DNA of 64,000 nucleotides, taken from contig CAZKBM010000004.1 in the NCBI GenBank assembly GCA_964550985.1, positions 21,406 through 85,405 of the forward strand, read 5' to 3'. The notes under the pieces were generated by a model, which had not been told where the DNA came from, ran no database searches, and worked only from the letters and a program-made list of their open reading frames with translations. Source of the DNA: JAAYCI01 sp964550985. Its GTDB lineage: Bacteria; Bacillota; Clostridia; Oscillospirales; Ruminococcaceae. This document shows, piece after piece, positions 49,147-58,063 of the stretch. Both the position numbers and the translations under genes were made by a program. The stretch's first letter is position 1. Each line of letters starts with the position of its first letter.

Positions 49147-49917
49147 ATGGATATTTTACAGCGTTTCCGCCTGGACGGCAAAACCGCCCTGGTTACGGGC
49201 GGGGCCCGTGGCATTGGCCTGTGCGTGGCCCAGGGCCTTGCCAGCGCCGGGGCAAACATTGTGCTGGCCGATATCAATGAGACCCTTTGTGCTGCCGCCG
49301 CGGCCGAGATGCGGGAAAAAGGCTACAAGGCCATTGCCCTGCCCGTGGATGTGACGGACCAAGCGAGCGTGAACACCCTGTTTACGGCCGCCGTAAACGA
49401 ATATGGCAGTATTGAGGTGGTGTTTAATAACGCCGGCATCTGCAACCTGGAAGCCGCCGAAACCGTCTCCAAAGAATCCTGGCTGCAGGTGATGAACGTC
49501 AACCTGAACGGGGTATTCTATGTGGCCCAGCGCGCCGGGCAATTGATGATAGCGCAGGGCGGTGGCGGCAGCATTGTCAACATGGCCTCGATGAGCGGCA
49601 CCATTGTAAACGAGCCCCAAAAACAGGCCTCGTACAACGCCTCCAAGGCGGCGGTGGTACACCTCACAAAATCCCTGGCCGTGGAATGGGCCGAACACGG
49701 CATCCGGGTTAACTGCATCAGCCCCGGTTACATGGGTACCGAGCTCAACTTCCGGCTGGAAAAGCCCTTGCTGGACTACTGGTGTTCCCGCACGCCCATG
49801 AAGCGGATGGGCGACCCCGAGGAATTGCAGGGGGCGGTTTTGTACTTTGCCAGCACCGCCTCCACCTTTAACACCGGCAGCGAGCTGATTATTGACGGCG
49901 GCTTTACCTGTATATAA
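49147..49917 (+). CDS. SDR family oxidoreductase (polyol/ketose dehydrogenase-like)
   Basis: 256-aa NAD(P)-dependent dehydrogenase: cofactor motif TGGARGIG, NNAG, catalytic Ser in MASMSG, YNASK, and the C-terminal GSELIIDGGFT. It resembles arabitol/sorbitol dehydrogenases and gluconate 5-dehydrogenases. It closes the importer operon, so it probably acts on the imported polyol or sugar. Confidence 0.9.
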   Translation: MDILQRFRLDGKTALVTGGARGIGLCVAQGLASAGANIVLADINETLCAAAAAEMREKGYKAIALPVDVTDQASVNTLFTAAVNEYGSIEVVFNNAGICNLEAAETVSKESWLQVMNVNLNGVFYVAQRAGQLMIAQGGGGSIVNMASMSGTIVNEPQKQASYNASKAAVVHLTKSLAVEWAEHGIRVNCISPGYMGTELNFRLEKPLLDYWCSRTPMKRMGDPEELQGAVLYFASTASTFNTGSELIIDGGFTCI

Positions 49918-49925
49918 CCAAAAGC

Positions 49926-49960
49926 GCCCGAGCCCGCGGGCAGAACCGCAGGTTCGGGCC
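49926..49960. terminator. Bidirectional terminator between SDR and ROK genes
   Basis: GCCCGA..CCGCGG / CCGC..TCGGGC stem between converging genes, followed by CTATCTTTT on the plus strand and GCTTTTGG on the minus strand. Confidence 0.7.
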
Positions 49961-50000
49961 TATCTTTTCACCTGTTAGCCGCCCCCCTGCGCCTGCCTTG

Positions 50001-51263
50001 CTACAAAGGGGCCATAGGGCCGGGCAGGGCCGCTTTGGGCAGCGGCGTAAAGTGCGCCGAGGGATGGGCAATAATTTTATTGATGGCCACAGCCGCAGCC
50101 CCCAGCAAAACCGCATCATCTTTAAACGAGGTTAGCTCTATCTGCACATCCCGGCAAATTTCGGGCAGCACCCGGTCGTGCACCACCTCCCGCACGGTGT
50201 TCAGCAAAGCCTCCCCCACCAAACTCAGTTCATCGCCAATGATAATGGTATCGGGCGCGTAGCAGTTAATTACATTCACCATGCCTATGCCCAGGTAATA
50301 GGCGGCCCGCAAAACTTTTTCGGTGGCAAAGGCGTCTCCACTGCGCATAGCAGCAATAATACTGCCCACATTTACCTTTTCTTCCCGGCTTAAAAGGCTG
50401 TTGGGGTGGGCGGGTAATTCGTGCAACACATCCCGCGTCAGGTAATGGCCCGAGGCATATCTATCCAGGCAGCCCCGGTTGCCGCAGCCGCATTTTTCCC
50501 CGTCAAAGCGGATGGTGGTGTGTCCAATCTCGCCAAAAAAACCCTGCGCGCCATGCTGTATCCGGCCGTTAATCACCACACCCGCGCCAATGCCGTCCCC
50601 TGCGGCAATGTACACAATGGTTCCCTTTTGCCTGCGGAACTTGCCATAGGTCCACTCGGCCAAGGCGCCGGTATTCGCGTCGTGGTCGTAGTAAAAGGGG
50701 ATACCAAAGGCCGAATCCATCTCCGCACTCAGCGAAATTTCCTCCCAGCCGGGAAACTCCACCAGGTTATAGGCAATGCGTCCTTTTTTAAACAGCACCG
50801 GGCCGGGCACCGCCATGCCAATGCCCATAATGCGAAATTTTTCGCTCTGCTGGCGGGCCAAAAAACCCTCAACCTGTTTCTTTATGCGGCCAAGCACCTC
50901 ACGCGGGGGCTCATCCGGGCGTATTTCTTCGCGCAGCCTCTCCTCGGCATTGCCGGCAAAATCCACCAGCATCACATAAAAATACCGGCGGGCCAGGCGT
51001 ATGCTAAGCGCTTTATAGTAGCGGCCATCCAGCTCAATACCCACCGCCCTGCGGCCTTTTTCCCCGGTTAGCTTACCGGTTTCGCGCACAAGCCCCCACT
51101 CAATTAAATCCGATACAATATTGGTGATGGTGGCCTTTTGCAGGCCGGTGCGGCTGGCCAGCCCCGCGCGGGAGATAGGCCTTGTTTGGCGCAAGAGGTC
51201 AATCACCAAAGCACGGTTCATCTCCTGCACGTCCTCGCTGTTTGTGCCGCTCTTATGAATCAA
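50001..51263 (-). CDS. ROK family transcriptional repressor
   Basis: 420-aa NagC/XylR-type regulator. N-terminal winged helix at about 15-65 (PISRAGLASRTGLQKATITNIV), ROK kinase-like domain with DHDANTGALAEW, the GEIGH active-site segment and zinc motif CGCGNRGCLDRYAS. Start TTG 51263 after AGGTGA is preferred; GTG 51272 is also possible. It probably controls the divergent zinc dehydrogenase-kinase-aldolase operon, where a palindromic operator overlaps the -35. Confidence 0.92.
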   Translation of the reverse strand: MIHKSGTNSEDVQEMNRALVIDLLRQTRPISRAGLASRTGLQKATITNIVSDLIEWGLVRETGKLTGEKGRRAVGIELDGRYYKALSIRLARRYFYVMLVDFAGNAEERLREEIRPDEPPREVLGRIKKQVEGFLARQQSEKFRIMGIGMAVPGPVLFKKGRIAYNLVEFPGWEEISLSAEMDSAFGIPFYYDHDANTGALAEWTYGKFRRQKGTIVYIAAGDGIGAGVVINGRIQHGAQGFFGEIGHTTIRFDGEKCGCGNRGCLDRYASGHYLTRDVLHELPAHPNSLLSREEKVNVGSIIAAMRSGDAFATEKVLRAAYYLGIGMVNVINCYAPDTIIIGDELSLVGEALLNTVREVVHDRVLPEICRDVQIELTSFKDDAVLLGAAAVAINKIIAHPSAHFTPLPKAALPGPMAPL

Positions 51264-51307
51264 CGCGTTCACCTACCCTTGTTAACAAAAAATGCAGCGC
51301 CCTGCGG

Positions 51308-52075
51308 TTATGCAATGGTATAACCGCCATCCATCATAATATTGGCCCCATTTATCAGGTTGGCGGCGTCGCTTGCCAGGTATGCAAGGCAGGCCGCCAC
51401 TTCCTCCGGCTCGCCAAAGCGGCCGCTGGGTATCCCCTCCAAATGCTTCTGCCCGCGCTCACCGGCCCACCAGCCCGTCTCCAAATCAGACATCGGCGTG
51501 TTGATTACCGTTGGCGAAACCGCGTTTACGTTGATATCGTACCTGCCCCATTCAAAGGCCAGTTGCCGGGTAATGGCCAAAATACCCGCCTTGGTGGTAG
51601 CATAGGCCACATGCCCAAACAGTGCAGCCACCGCCGCCTGCGAGGCCATGTTTAGTATTTTGCCGCCCCTGCCGCCAGCTATCATCTGCCGCCCCACCAC
51701 CTGGCATGTCCTAAACAAGCCCGTTAGGTTTATAGAGATGTGTTCGTCCCACATCTCGGGGGTCATGTCCTCAGCGGGCAGGCTTTTGGCAATGGCGGCC
51801 AGGTTACACAAAACATCCACCTGTCCTGTTCTGGCAAGGGCGGCCTCCAAACTGGCAATGCTGCGCACATCCACCTGAATACCCAAAACCGTGGGCGCAA
51901 TGCCGCCGGCAATTTCCGCCACATTTTCATTGATATCCCAAATTATAACACGTGCGCCCTTTTGGTGGAATAGCCTTGCGCTTTCGTAGCCAATTCCGCT
52001 TGCGCCGCCACACATCACAGCCGTTTTACCCGCTAGGCCAAAGTCAATATCAAAATTTTTCACATATTTTCCCAT
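51308..52075 (-). CDS. SDR family oxidoreductase, second
   Basis: 255-aa dehydrogenase with GGASGIGYESARL, VDVLCNLAAIA (the usual NNAG is CNLAA), NMASQAA, YATTKAG and a C-terminal NGANIMMDGGYT. It is first gene of the unit with the ROK repressor and divergent from the zinc dehydrogenase operon, so likely part of the same sugar route. Confidence 0.9.
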   Translation of the reverse strand: MGKYVKNFDIDFGLAGKTAVMCGGASGIGYESARLFHQKGARVIIWDINENVAEIAGGIAPTVLGIQVDVRSIASLEAALARTGQVDVLCNLAAIAKSLPAEDMTPEMWDEHISINLTGLFRTCQVVGRQMIAGGRGGKILNMASQAAVAALFGHVAYATTKAGILAITRQLAFEWGRYDINVNAVSPTVINTPMSDLETGWWAGERGQKHLEGIPSGRFGEPEEVAACLAYLASDAANLINGANIMMDGGYTIA

Positions 52076-52184
52076 AGCAATTCGCCCTTTCTGTTACCAA
52101 TTCTCTGTATACCCTGGTATTTGCAGGGTTTTCCCTTCTCTCTATCATACATCCCGGCAGATATAAAAGTCAATTAAGTTTATT

Positions 52185-52201
52185 AGTTAATTAACTTGAC
52201 A
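52185..52201. promoter_or_regulatory. ROK operator candidate overlapping the -35
   Basis: Perfect 12-bp palindrome AGTTAATTAACT at 52185-52196, preceded by a related half (AATTAAGTT) about 15 nt upstream. It overlaps the first base of the -35 TTGACA at 52196-52201, fitting a repressor site. ROK regulators of the XylR type are known to bind AGTTA-type dyads. Confidence 0.6.
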
Positions 52202-52225
52202 AATTGTGTGTTGCCTGTTTATACT
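52196..52225 (+). promoter_or_regulatory. Promoter of the dehydrogenase-kinase-aldolase operon
   Basis: TTGACA at 52196-52201, 18-nt spacer, TATACT at 52220-52225. The leader to ATG 52289 is about 57 nt. Confidence 0.8.
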
Positions 52226-52288
52226 AAATTTAATGCAAAACCCCGCGCCCGCAAATTACTGCCCCGCCAGAAAAGAAGGAGAACCGCC

Positions 52289-53329
52289 ATGTTGGTTGCC
52301 ACCTTAACCGACGCACAAAACATTGCCTATACCCAAGAGGCAAGCCCAAAACCCGCCAAGGGCGAAGTGCTGTTAAAAATCATCCGCATGGGCATCTGCG
52401 GCTCAGACATCCACGCCTATTACGGCAAACACCCCACCGTTTTCCCCCCCATTGTGCAGGGGCATGAGTTTTCGGCCATAGTACAGGAGCTTGGCACAGG
52501 GGTAAGCGGCTTTACAAAAGGCCAAAGGGTGACGGTGCGGCCCCAACACCAGTGCGGCAGCTGCTATTACTGCCAAAATGGCAAACCCAACGTATGCCAA
52601 AACCTGAAGGTAATTGGCTGCCAAACGCCCGGCGCGGCGCAGGAATACCTTACCGTACCCGCAAAACTTTTGTACCCCCTGAGCCAAAAAACAAGCTTTG
52701 ACGAGGCCGCCATGATAGAGCCCGTGGCCGTGGCTGTGGCAAACCTTGGCGCCATTGCAGGCGGGGTACAGGGCAAAAAGATACTGGTGCTGGGCGGGGG
52801 CACCATTGGCAACCTTACTGCCCAAACGGCAAAAGCCATGGGGGCGGGTCTTGTGGCCCTTACCGATATAGAGGACGGCAAGCTGCTACTTGCCAAAACC
52901 TGCGGCATAGACGCCGTCATCAACACAAAAACCGAGGACGCCAAAACGGCTATAAAGGCGGTGTTTGGCGCCGAAGGCCCCGACGCTATCCTGGAGTGTG
53001 TGGGCTCCGAAACCACCCTTGGCCAGGCCATCGCCCATTCGCGCAAGGGCAGCGAAATCATCATTGTGGGCATCTACTCTGCCCCGCCCCGCGCCGATAT
53101 GCTGAATGTGCAGGAAAAAGAATTGCAGTTAAAAGGGGTGCTGATGTACCTGGAGGAGGACTACCAAAAGGCTGTGCAGATGGTGGAGGAGGGCAGGCTG
53201 CAACTGGCCCCCTTGATGAGCGCCCACTTTCCATTAAAGGAACTGGACAAGGCCTATGCCTACATTGCCCAAAACCCCGGAAGCTGTATGAAGGTACTGA
53301 TAGATGTAGGCGAGAGTGAATTTGCGTAA
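52289..53329 (+). CDS. Zinc-dependent alcohol/polyol dehydrogenase (MDR family)
   Basis: 346-aa medium-chain dehydrogenase. Catalytic zinc ligands in GICGSD and GHEFS, structural zinc Cys cluster QCGSCYYCQNGKPNVC, Rossmann motif VLGGGTIG. Related to threonine, sorbitol and galactitol-phosphate dehydrogenases. ATG 52289 follows AAGAAGGAG. It is first in an operon with a PfkB kinase and class II aldolase, which suggests oxidation of a polyol to a ketose for phosphorylation and cleavage. Confidence 0.92.
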   Translation: MLVATLTDAQNIAYTQEASPKPAKGEVLLKIIRMGICGSDIHAYYGKHPTVFPPIVQGHEFSAIVQELGTGVSGFTKGQRVTVRPQHQCGSCYYCQNGKPNVCQNLKVIGCQTPGAAQEYLTVPAKLLYPLSQKTSFDEAAMIEPVAVAVANLGAIAGGVQGKKILVLGGGTIGNLTAQTAKAMGAGLVALTDIEDGKLLLAKTCGIDAVINTKTEDAKTAIKAVFGAEGPDAILECVGSETTLGQAIAHSRKGSEIIIVGIYSAPPRADMLNVQEKELQLKGVLMYLEEDYQKAVQMVEEGRLQLAPLMSAHFPLKELDKAYAYIAQNPGSCMKVLIDVGESEFA

Positions 53330-53342
53330 AGGAGAGGGCTGT

Positions 53343-54296
53343 TTGGATATCCTGTGCGTTGGGCAAATTGCCGCGGATGTGCTGCTGTGGCCGGTGGACA
53401 AGCTGGATTTTACCGTGGACACCACCCGGATTGAAGGGGTAAAACTGAGCTGCGGGGGGGATTGCCTCAACACCTCCATCGCGCTGCAAAAGCTTGGCTT
53501 CCAGCCGGGGCTTATCAGCATGGTGGGCAAAGACGTGTTTGGCGATTTCCTTTTACGTTCTATTTCGGAGCTGGGCATTCCGGTAGGCGGCATTTGCACC
53601 CACCCCCAGGCCCCCACCACCGTGGCGGTTGTGGTCATCAACCAAAAAAGCGACAGGGTGTTTTATTACCTCCCCGGCGCCTGCGATTCCTTCTCGTTTC
53701 AGCACATTGCCCCGGAAGAGGTGCAAAAAGCAAAGCTGGTGCACCTGGGCGGTTTTTACCAAATGCGCGGTTTTGATGAAACCAGCGCCATGCAGCTGAT
53801 GAAATACGCCAAAGAAAACGGCAAAACCACAGCCATGGACGTAACTTGGAACACCGCCGGAAACTGGGACTGCATCCAAAAGGTTTTGCCCTATGTGGAC
53901 TACTTCTTCCCCAGCTATAATGAAGCCAAGGAGATTGCCGGGCTGCAGGATGTGGCCGCTATTGCAAAAAAATTGCGCCAGATGGGCGCAAAAAATGTAA
54001 TCGTTAAGCTTGGCAAGCAGGGCGGATATGCCGACGACGGCACGCAGCCCTTCTTCTTCCCCGCCTTCGCAGTACCCGCTGTGGATACCACAGGCGCGGG
54101 AGACTGTTTTGCCGCCGGGCTTTTGGCGGGCCTTGCGCAGGGCTGGGGCCTTGGCCCCTGCACCCGTTTTGCTTCGGCGGTATCGGCCTTTGGGGTACAA
54201 AGCGTGGGGGCCACCGCTGGCATACCAAACGCACAGGCGGTTTTTGCATTCTTAGATACCCGCTGCCCCGGCTGGAAAACCCTTGCCACTGTGTAA
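53343..54296 (+). CDS. PfkB family carbohydrate kinase
   Basis: 317-aa ribokinase-like sugar kinase. Substrate signature GGDCLNTSIALQKLG, PSYNEAKEI, and the anion hole/catalytic base DTTGAGD (about 248-254). TTG 53343 lies after AAAGGAG; a GTG 27 nt upstream overlaps the dehydrogenase end. It would phosphorylate the ketose made by the dehydrogenase. Confidence 0.91.
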   Translation: MDILCVGQIAADVLLWPVDKLDFTVDTTRIEGVKLSCGGDCLNTSIALQKLGFQPGLISMVGKDVFGDFLLRSISELGIPVGGICTHPQAPTTVAVVVINQKSDRVFYYLPGACDSFSFQHIAPEEVQKAKLVHLGGFYQMRGFDETSAMQLMKYAKENGKTTAMDVTWNTAGNWDCIQKVLPYVDYFFPSYNEAKEIAGLQDVAAIAKKLRQMGAKNVIVKLGKQGGYADDGTQPFFFPAFAVPAVDTTGAGDCFAAGLLAGLAQGWGLGPCTRFASAVSAFGVQSVGATAGIPNAQAVFAFLDTRCPGWKTLATV

Positions 54297-54348
54297 AAGA
54301 ACCAAACCGTATAGGCACCACACCACTGAGAGAAAGAGGAAAAATACG

Positions 54349-55221
54349 ATGTTACAAAATACAATTCATGGCGATACCCTGCGGGAGATGCTGAAAAAAG
54401 CCGACAGGGGCGGCTACGCCGTACCGTCCTTTAATTATTCCGATATCTGGGATTTTTTGGCCATTGCCGAAGCCGCCGCCGAGGAGGAGGCCCCCGTGAT
54501 GATTGCCTCGCACCAGATGGTGGTAGAGGAGATAGGCGTTGGCCTAACGGGCGCCTGGGCCTATGCCGCCATGGAAAAAGCCACTACCCCCCTCATCCAC
54601 CATCTGGACCATTCCTCCAGCGTGGCGCTTTGCAAAGCGGCCATAGAGGCACGCTACCCCTCGGTGATGATTGATGCCTCGGCCGAGAGCCTGGAGGAAA
54701 ATATTACACAGACAAAAGACGTGGTAAGATATGCCCAAAACAGCCCCCTAAAACCCCATGTGGAGGCCGAAATTGGCCGCATTAAGGGCCGCGGCTATGA
54801 GGGCGGCTACGGCGGGCAGGACTTTTTGGTGCAGGTGGCCGACGCAAAGGCCCTGGTGGAGGCCACCGGCATCGACTCTTTGGCCATAGGCATTGGCACG
54901 GCCCACGGTTTTTACGAGGGGAAGCCAGAAATCAACTTCACCCGCCTTAGCGAGGTGAACAAGGCCATAGATACCCCCCTGGTTTTGCACGGCGGCACCG
55001 GCATACCGGCCGAGGACGTAAAAAAAGCCATCGGCCTTGGCATCAACAAAATCAATGTGGGTACCATCATCCACTGCACCTACATGAATAGCCTGCGTAA
55101 AGAGCTGGAAAAAGCCGAGGAAAACCCCTACACCTTAGATATCATGCGCGCCGTGCGCCCCAAAATCAAAGAGGTGGTAAAGGGCTGGATTCGCACCTGT
55201 GGCGCAAACGGCAAGGCTTAA
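54349..55221 (+). CDS. Class II fructose/tagatose-bisphosphate aldolase
   Basis: 290-aa zinc aldolase: catalytic Asp87 and zinc His88 (HHLDHSS), Glu141 (VEAEIG), His186 (GTAHGFY) and His214 (LHGGTGI). The length and KbaY/GatY-like body suit ketose-1,6-bisphosphate or ketose-1-phosphate cleavage. ATG 54349 follows AGAGGAAAAA; upstream in-frame codons lie in the kinase gene end. It completes the sugar module. Confidence 0.92.
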   Translation: MLQNTIHGDTLREMLKKADRGGYAVPSFNYSDIWDFLAIAEAAAEEEAPVMIASHQMVVEEIGVGLTGAWAYAAMEKATTPLIHHLDHSSSVALCKAAIEARYPSVMIDASAESLEENITQTKDVVRYAQNSPLKPHVEAEIGRIKGRGYEGGYGGQDFLVQVADAKALVEATGIDSLAIGIGTAHGFYEGKPEINFTRLSEVNKAIDTPLVLHGGTGIPAEDVKKAIGLGINKINVGTIIHCTYMNSLRKELEKAEENPYTLDIMRAVRPKIKEVVKGWIRTCGANGKA

Positions 55222-55301
55222 AAGCTGCCGCTGGGCGGCCATGAATCCCTTCCAGCGTTTGGTGCATCCCGGCGGGCCGAACAGGGCGGGTAAGATGCGC
55301 C

Positions 55302-55865
55302 TTACACCCTAAGCACACCGCGAAAGCCCCGCACACCATAGTAGGAATCCGCCCCGTTGTGGTAGGTAAACACCTTGTTGTAGCGCCTATCACAAAACAG
55401 CGCGCCCCCCAGTGTTCGCACCTCGGGGGGTGTGGCAACCCAGCTGCTGGTTTTGGTATCAAACGCCCCCAGCTCCTGTAGGGCATAGTATTCGGCTTCG
55501 CTTAGCAGTTCTATCCCCATATCCGCCGCAAGGGCCATGGCGCTGCCTTGCGGCTTATTCTTTTTTCTGGCGGCAAGCGCCGCTTCATCAAAGCACAGGT
55601 TCCTACGCCCTTCCGGGCTTTCGGGGGCGCAGTCACAAAACAGGTAGACGTCCGCCGCGCTATCATACCCAATCACGTCCGGCTCCCCTCCCGTTTCCTC
55701 CATCCGGCTCAGCGCCCCTAATTTTTCGGGGTTCGCCTCTAATTTAGCCAGCACCGGCTGCCACTGCACCTCCCTATGCCGGGCAGGGTTTGCCTCAAAG
55801 CGTGTTTTTAAAAGGGTCAGCAGACCCTCTTTTTTTTCTGCCGTCAGGTTTTTGCTTTCTTTCAT
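55302..55865 (-). CDS. DUF4256 family protein
   Basis: 187-aa soluble protein of normal DUF4256 length; characteristic stretches are HREVQWQPVLAKLEANPEK split by helix 2, GGEPDVIGYD, LCFDEAALAARKKNKPQGSA and FTYHNGADSYYGVRGFRG. Function is unknown. It converges with the aldolase gene, so not part of the sugar operon. Confidence 0.88.
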   Translation of the reverse strand: MKESKNLTAEKKEGLLTLLKTRFEANPARHREVQWQPVLAKLEANPEKLGALSRMEETGGEPDVIGYDSAADVYLFCDCAPESPEGRRNLCFDEAALAARKKNKPQGSAMALAADMGIELLSEAEYYALQELGAFDTKTSSWVATPPEVRTLGGALFCDRRYNKVFTYHNGADSYYGVRGFRGVLRV

Positions 55866-55889
55866 CTCGTTCTCCCCTTTCTAGTAAAC

Positions 55890-55915
55890 CTACAACATTT
55901 TCACAAATGCTGTAG
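55890..55915. repeat. Element C minimal remnant
   Basis: CTACAACATTTTCACAAATGCTGTAG: two element-C ends joined with nothing between, an extreme deletion product of the 164-bp unit. Confidence 0.6.
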
Positions 55916-56068
55916 GCGTGCTTTTAATGTTTCCATCATACGCCTTGCCATGGCCGCTGTATAGCGAAAAAGCACCAAAAGGCGGCGGGCCGTGCCCGCT
56001 TTCTCTACCCAGCCGGTAACAGGCATAGGTATAATTAAATGAGAAAAAAACCAAAAAATATTTTTATT

Positions 56069-56097
56069 TTGACACCCGCCTCTTTTGCCGCTATAAT
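56069..56097 (+). promoter_or_regulatory. Consensus promoter of the GGDEF gene
   Basis: TTGACA at 56069-56074, 17-nt spacer, TATAAT at 56092-56097: an exact consensus match. The leader of about 125 nt contains a CTGCA..CCCC / GGGG..TGCAG hairpin near 56152-56176. With the element C remnant these account for the 362-bp gap 55866-56227. Confidence 0.9.
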
Positions 56098-56227
56098 GAT
56101 AAGTTATATAACATGCAAAAATATACGGCGGCTTGTGCCCGCCATTTATTGACTGCACCCCTGGGTTGGGGCTTGCAGCAGGGCTTTGGCAACCATATGC
56201 CAAGGAAATAGGGCAAGGGGGATTTCT

Positions 56228-58018
56228 GTGGAACTTTCCGTTTTTCATAAATTATATGGAACACTGCAAACACCGGTTCTTGTGTGCCAAAACACAGATG
56301 AACTACCGGTTATCTACTGCAACACACAGGCCGAAATGTTGTTTCTGCCCGCTTGGTCATCCCAAGGGGGCGCACAAAAGCCCGTGTACGGAAACCTGCG
56401 GGATTTTTTGAAGTTCCGCCACGAGGAAACGTACTACGCGGTACGGCAGATGCTGGTGCATGCGGGCTATGTAGACCTTTACCGCAGCGAGGTCATCACC
56501 CAGGACTACATGATTTTACCCACCTACCTTACGGGCAACCTGATACCCGAGGAAGGCGCCCCCGGTTATTTTGTGCTATACCTGAACCTTCATGGAGACA
56601 CCCGTGAGGCCCTGAGCGAAGGGGCCAGCGAGCAGATGCTGGGGCTGTTAAACGCCACCTTGCTGGCTGGTAGCGCTGAGCGGGCCATTCAAACGGTGAT
56701 GGAACTTGCGGGCAGTTACATGGATGTCAGCCGCGCCTATGTGTTTGAAGATATAGACGAGCACACCACCCGCAACACCTACGAATGGTGTGCCGACGGC
56801 ATTATGGCCGCCATGCCAAACTTACAAAACCTGCGCAAGGAAGAGTATTCCTACGATACCATCATTCAGGCGGGCATGATGATTGTGGAGGATGTAAACG
56901 AACTTGCGGGAGACGACAAAAAAATTCTGCTGGAGCAAGACATAGCGGCACTCGCTATACTGCCCATTTTTGCACGGGAAAAACCCCTGGGCTTTGTGGG
57001 CTTTGATGACTGTGTAAAAACCCGAAGCTGGAGCACAAAGGAGATTCTGTTTTTAAAAAGTGTGGCCGCCCTACTGGGCACCTTAATCAAGCGCCGCAGC
57101 GCTGAGCAAGGCAGCATGTACAGTTTTGACGTATTGCGCCTGCTGATGGATAATTCCGATGAAGTTGTGTATGCCAGCAGCCTGGAAGATTTTACCCTGC
57201 TATATGTAAATAGAACCATGGCCACGCTTTTTGGCCGGGAGGCTGAGGACTTGCTGGGTAAAAAATGCTACGATGTTTGGCATCCCGGGCAAAACCAGCC
57301 CTGCGCCGCCTGCCCGGCCTATGGTATGGAAATTATGGCCGGAAATTCCCGCTCAGACGCGGTGGTATGGGAGCAAAAGGTGGAAACGCTGGGGCGCACC
57401 TTCTTATCGAAAGACAATATTGTGCGCTGGGTGGACGGTAAATATGTGCACGTACAAACCTCCACCGATATTACCGACCGCATTGAAAACGAGCGGCAAT
57501 TGCAGTACTACGCCTCTACCGATAGCATGACCGGAGTACACAACCGCGAATGGGGAGGCCGCCTGCTGGAAGAACAGCTGCAAAACGGGCAAGGCCCGTG
57601 CAGCCTATGCTTTATTGACCTGGACGGCCTAAAATACACGAATGACCATTTTGGCCACACCGCCGGGGATGCTTTATTAAAAGATGTGGTTGGTTTTATA
57701 AAAAACAGCATGGCGCCCGATGAGATGATTTGCCGCTGGGGAGGCGACGAGTTCCTACTACTTTTTCACCGCACAGAATCCGAGACCGAAAGCGTCATAC
57801 AGCTTGTGCAGCGCAATTTAGAGGCCGAAAACGCCAAGGGAAACCGGCCCTACACCATCTCTTTCAGTTATGGCATTGTGGCCTTTGCCCTGCAGCTGGG
57901 CAACTTGGATACCCTGGTAAAACAGGCCGATGAGCGGATGTACCAAAATAAGATGGAAAAACGCGGCAAACTGAACCGCCGCCGCCGCAGCGACCCGATT
58001 GTTGCCGGCGAGCCTTAA
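56228..58018 (+). CDS. GAF-PAS-GGDEF diguanylate cyclase
   Basis: 596-aa soluble signalling protein without membrane helices. A poorly defined sensor region spans 1-115, a GAF-like domain about 120-285 (VMELAGSYMDVSRAYVFED, ILPIFAREKPLGFVGFDD), a PAS about 300-420 with a PCAACP cysteine pair, and GGDEF from about 430. The signature RWGGDEFL is intact (GGDEF 505-509), so cyclic-di-GMP synthesis is likely. The inhibitory RxxD site is absent (APDE at that position). GTG 56228 follows AGGGGG. No EAL or HD-GYP partner is nearby. Confidence 0.9.
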   Translation: MELSVFHKLYGTLQTPVLVCQNTDELPVIYCNTQAEMLFLPAWSSQGGAQKPVYGNLRDFLKFRHEETYYAVRQMLVHAGYVDLYRSEVITQDYMILPTYLTGNLIPEEGAPGYFVLYLNLHGDTREALSEGASEQMLGLLNATLLAGSAERAIQTVMELAGSYMDVSRAYVFEDIDEHTTRNTYEWCADGIMAAMPNLQNLRKEEYSYDTIIQAGMMIVEDVNELAGDDKKILLEQDIAALAILPIFAREKPLGFVGFDDCVKTRSWSTKEILFLKSVAALLGTLIKRRSAEQGSMYSFDVLRLLMDNSDEVVYASSLEDFTLLYVNRTMATLFGREAEDLLGKKCYDVWHPGQNQPCAACPAYGMEIMAGNSRSDAVVWEQKVETLGRTFLSKDNIVRWVDGKYVHVQTSTDITDRIENERQLQYYASTDSMTGVHNREWGGRLLEEQLQNGQGPCSLCFIDLDGLKYTNDHFGHTAGDALLKDVVGFIKNSMAPDEMICRWGGDEFLLLFHRTESETESVIQLVQRNLEAENAKGNRPYTISFSYGIVAFALQLGNLDTLVKQADERMYQNKMEKRGKLNRRRRSDPIVAGEP

Positions 58019-58063
58019 ACTTCTTTTCTGATTGATAGGCAAACTTGTATCGGGCCCTGCTTT

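Noticed and set aside
56098..56227. Cyclic-di-GMP riboswitch in the leader of the GGDEF gene
   Set aside because: The leader has a simple hairpin but none of the conserved GEMM core sequences.
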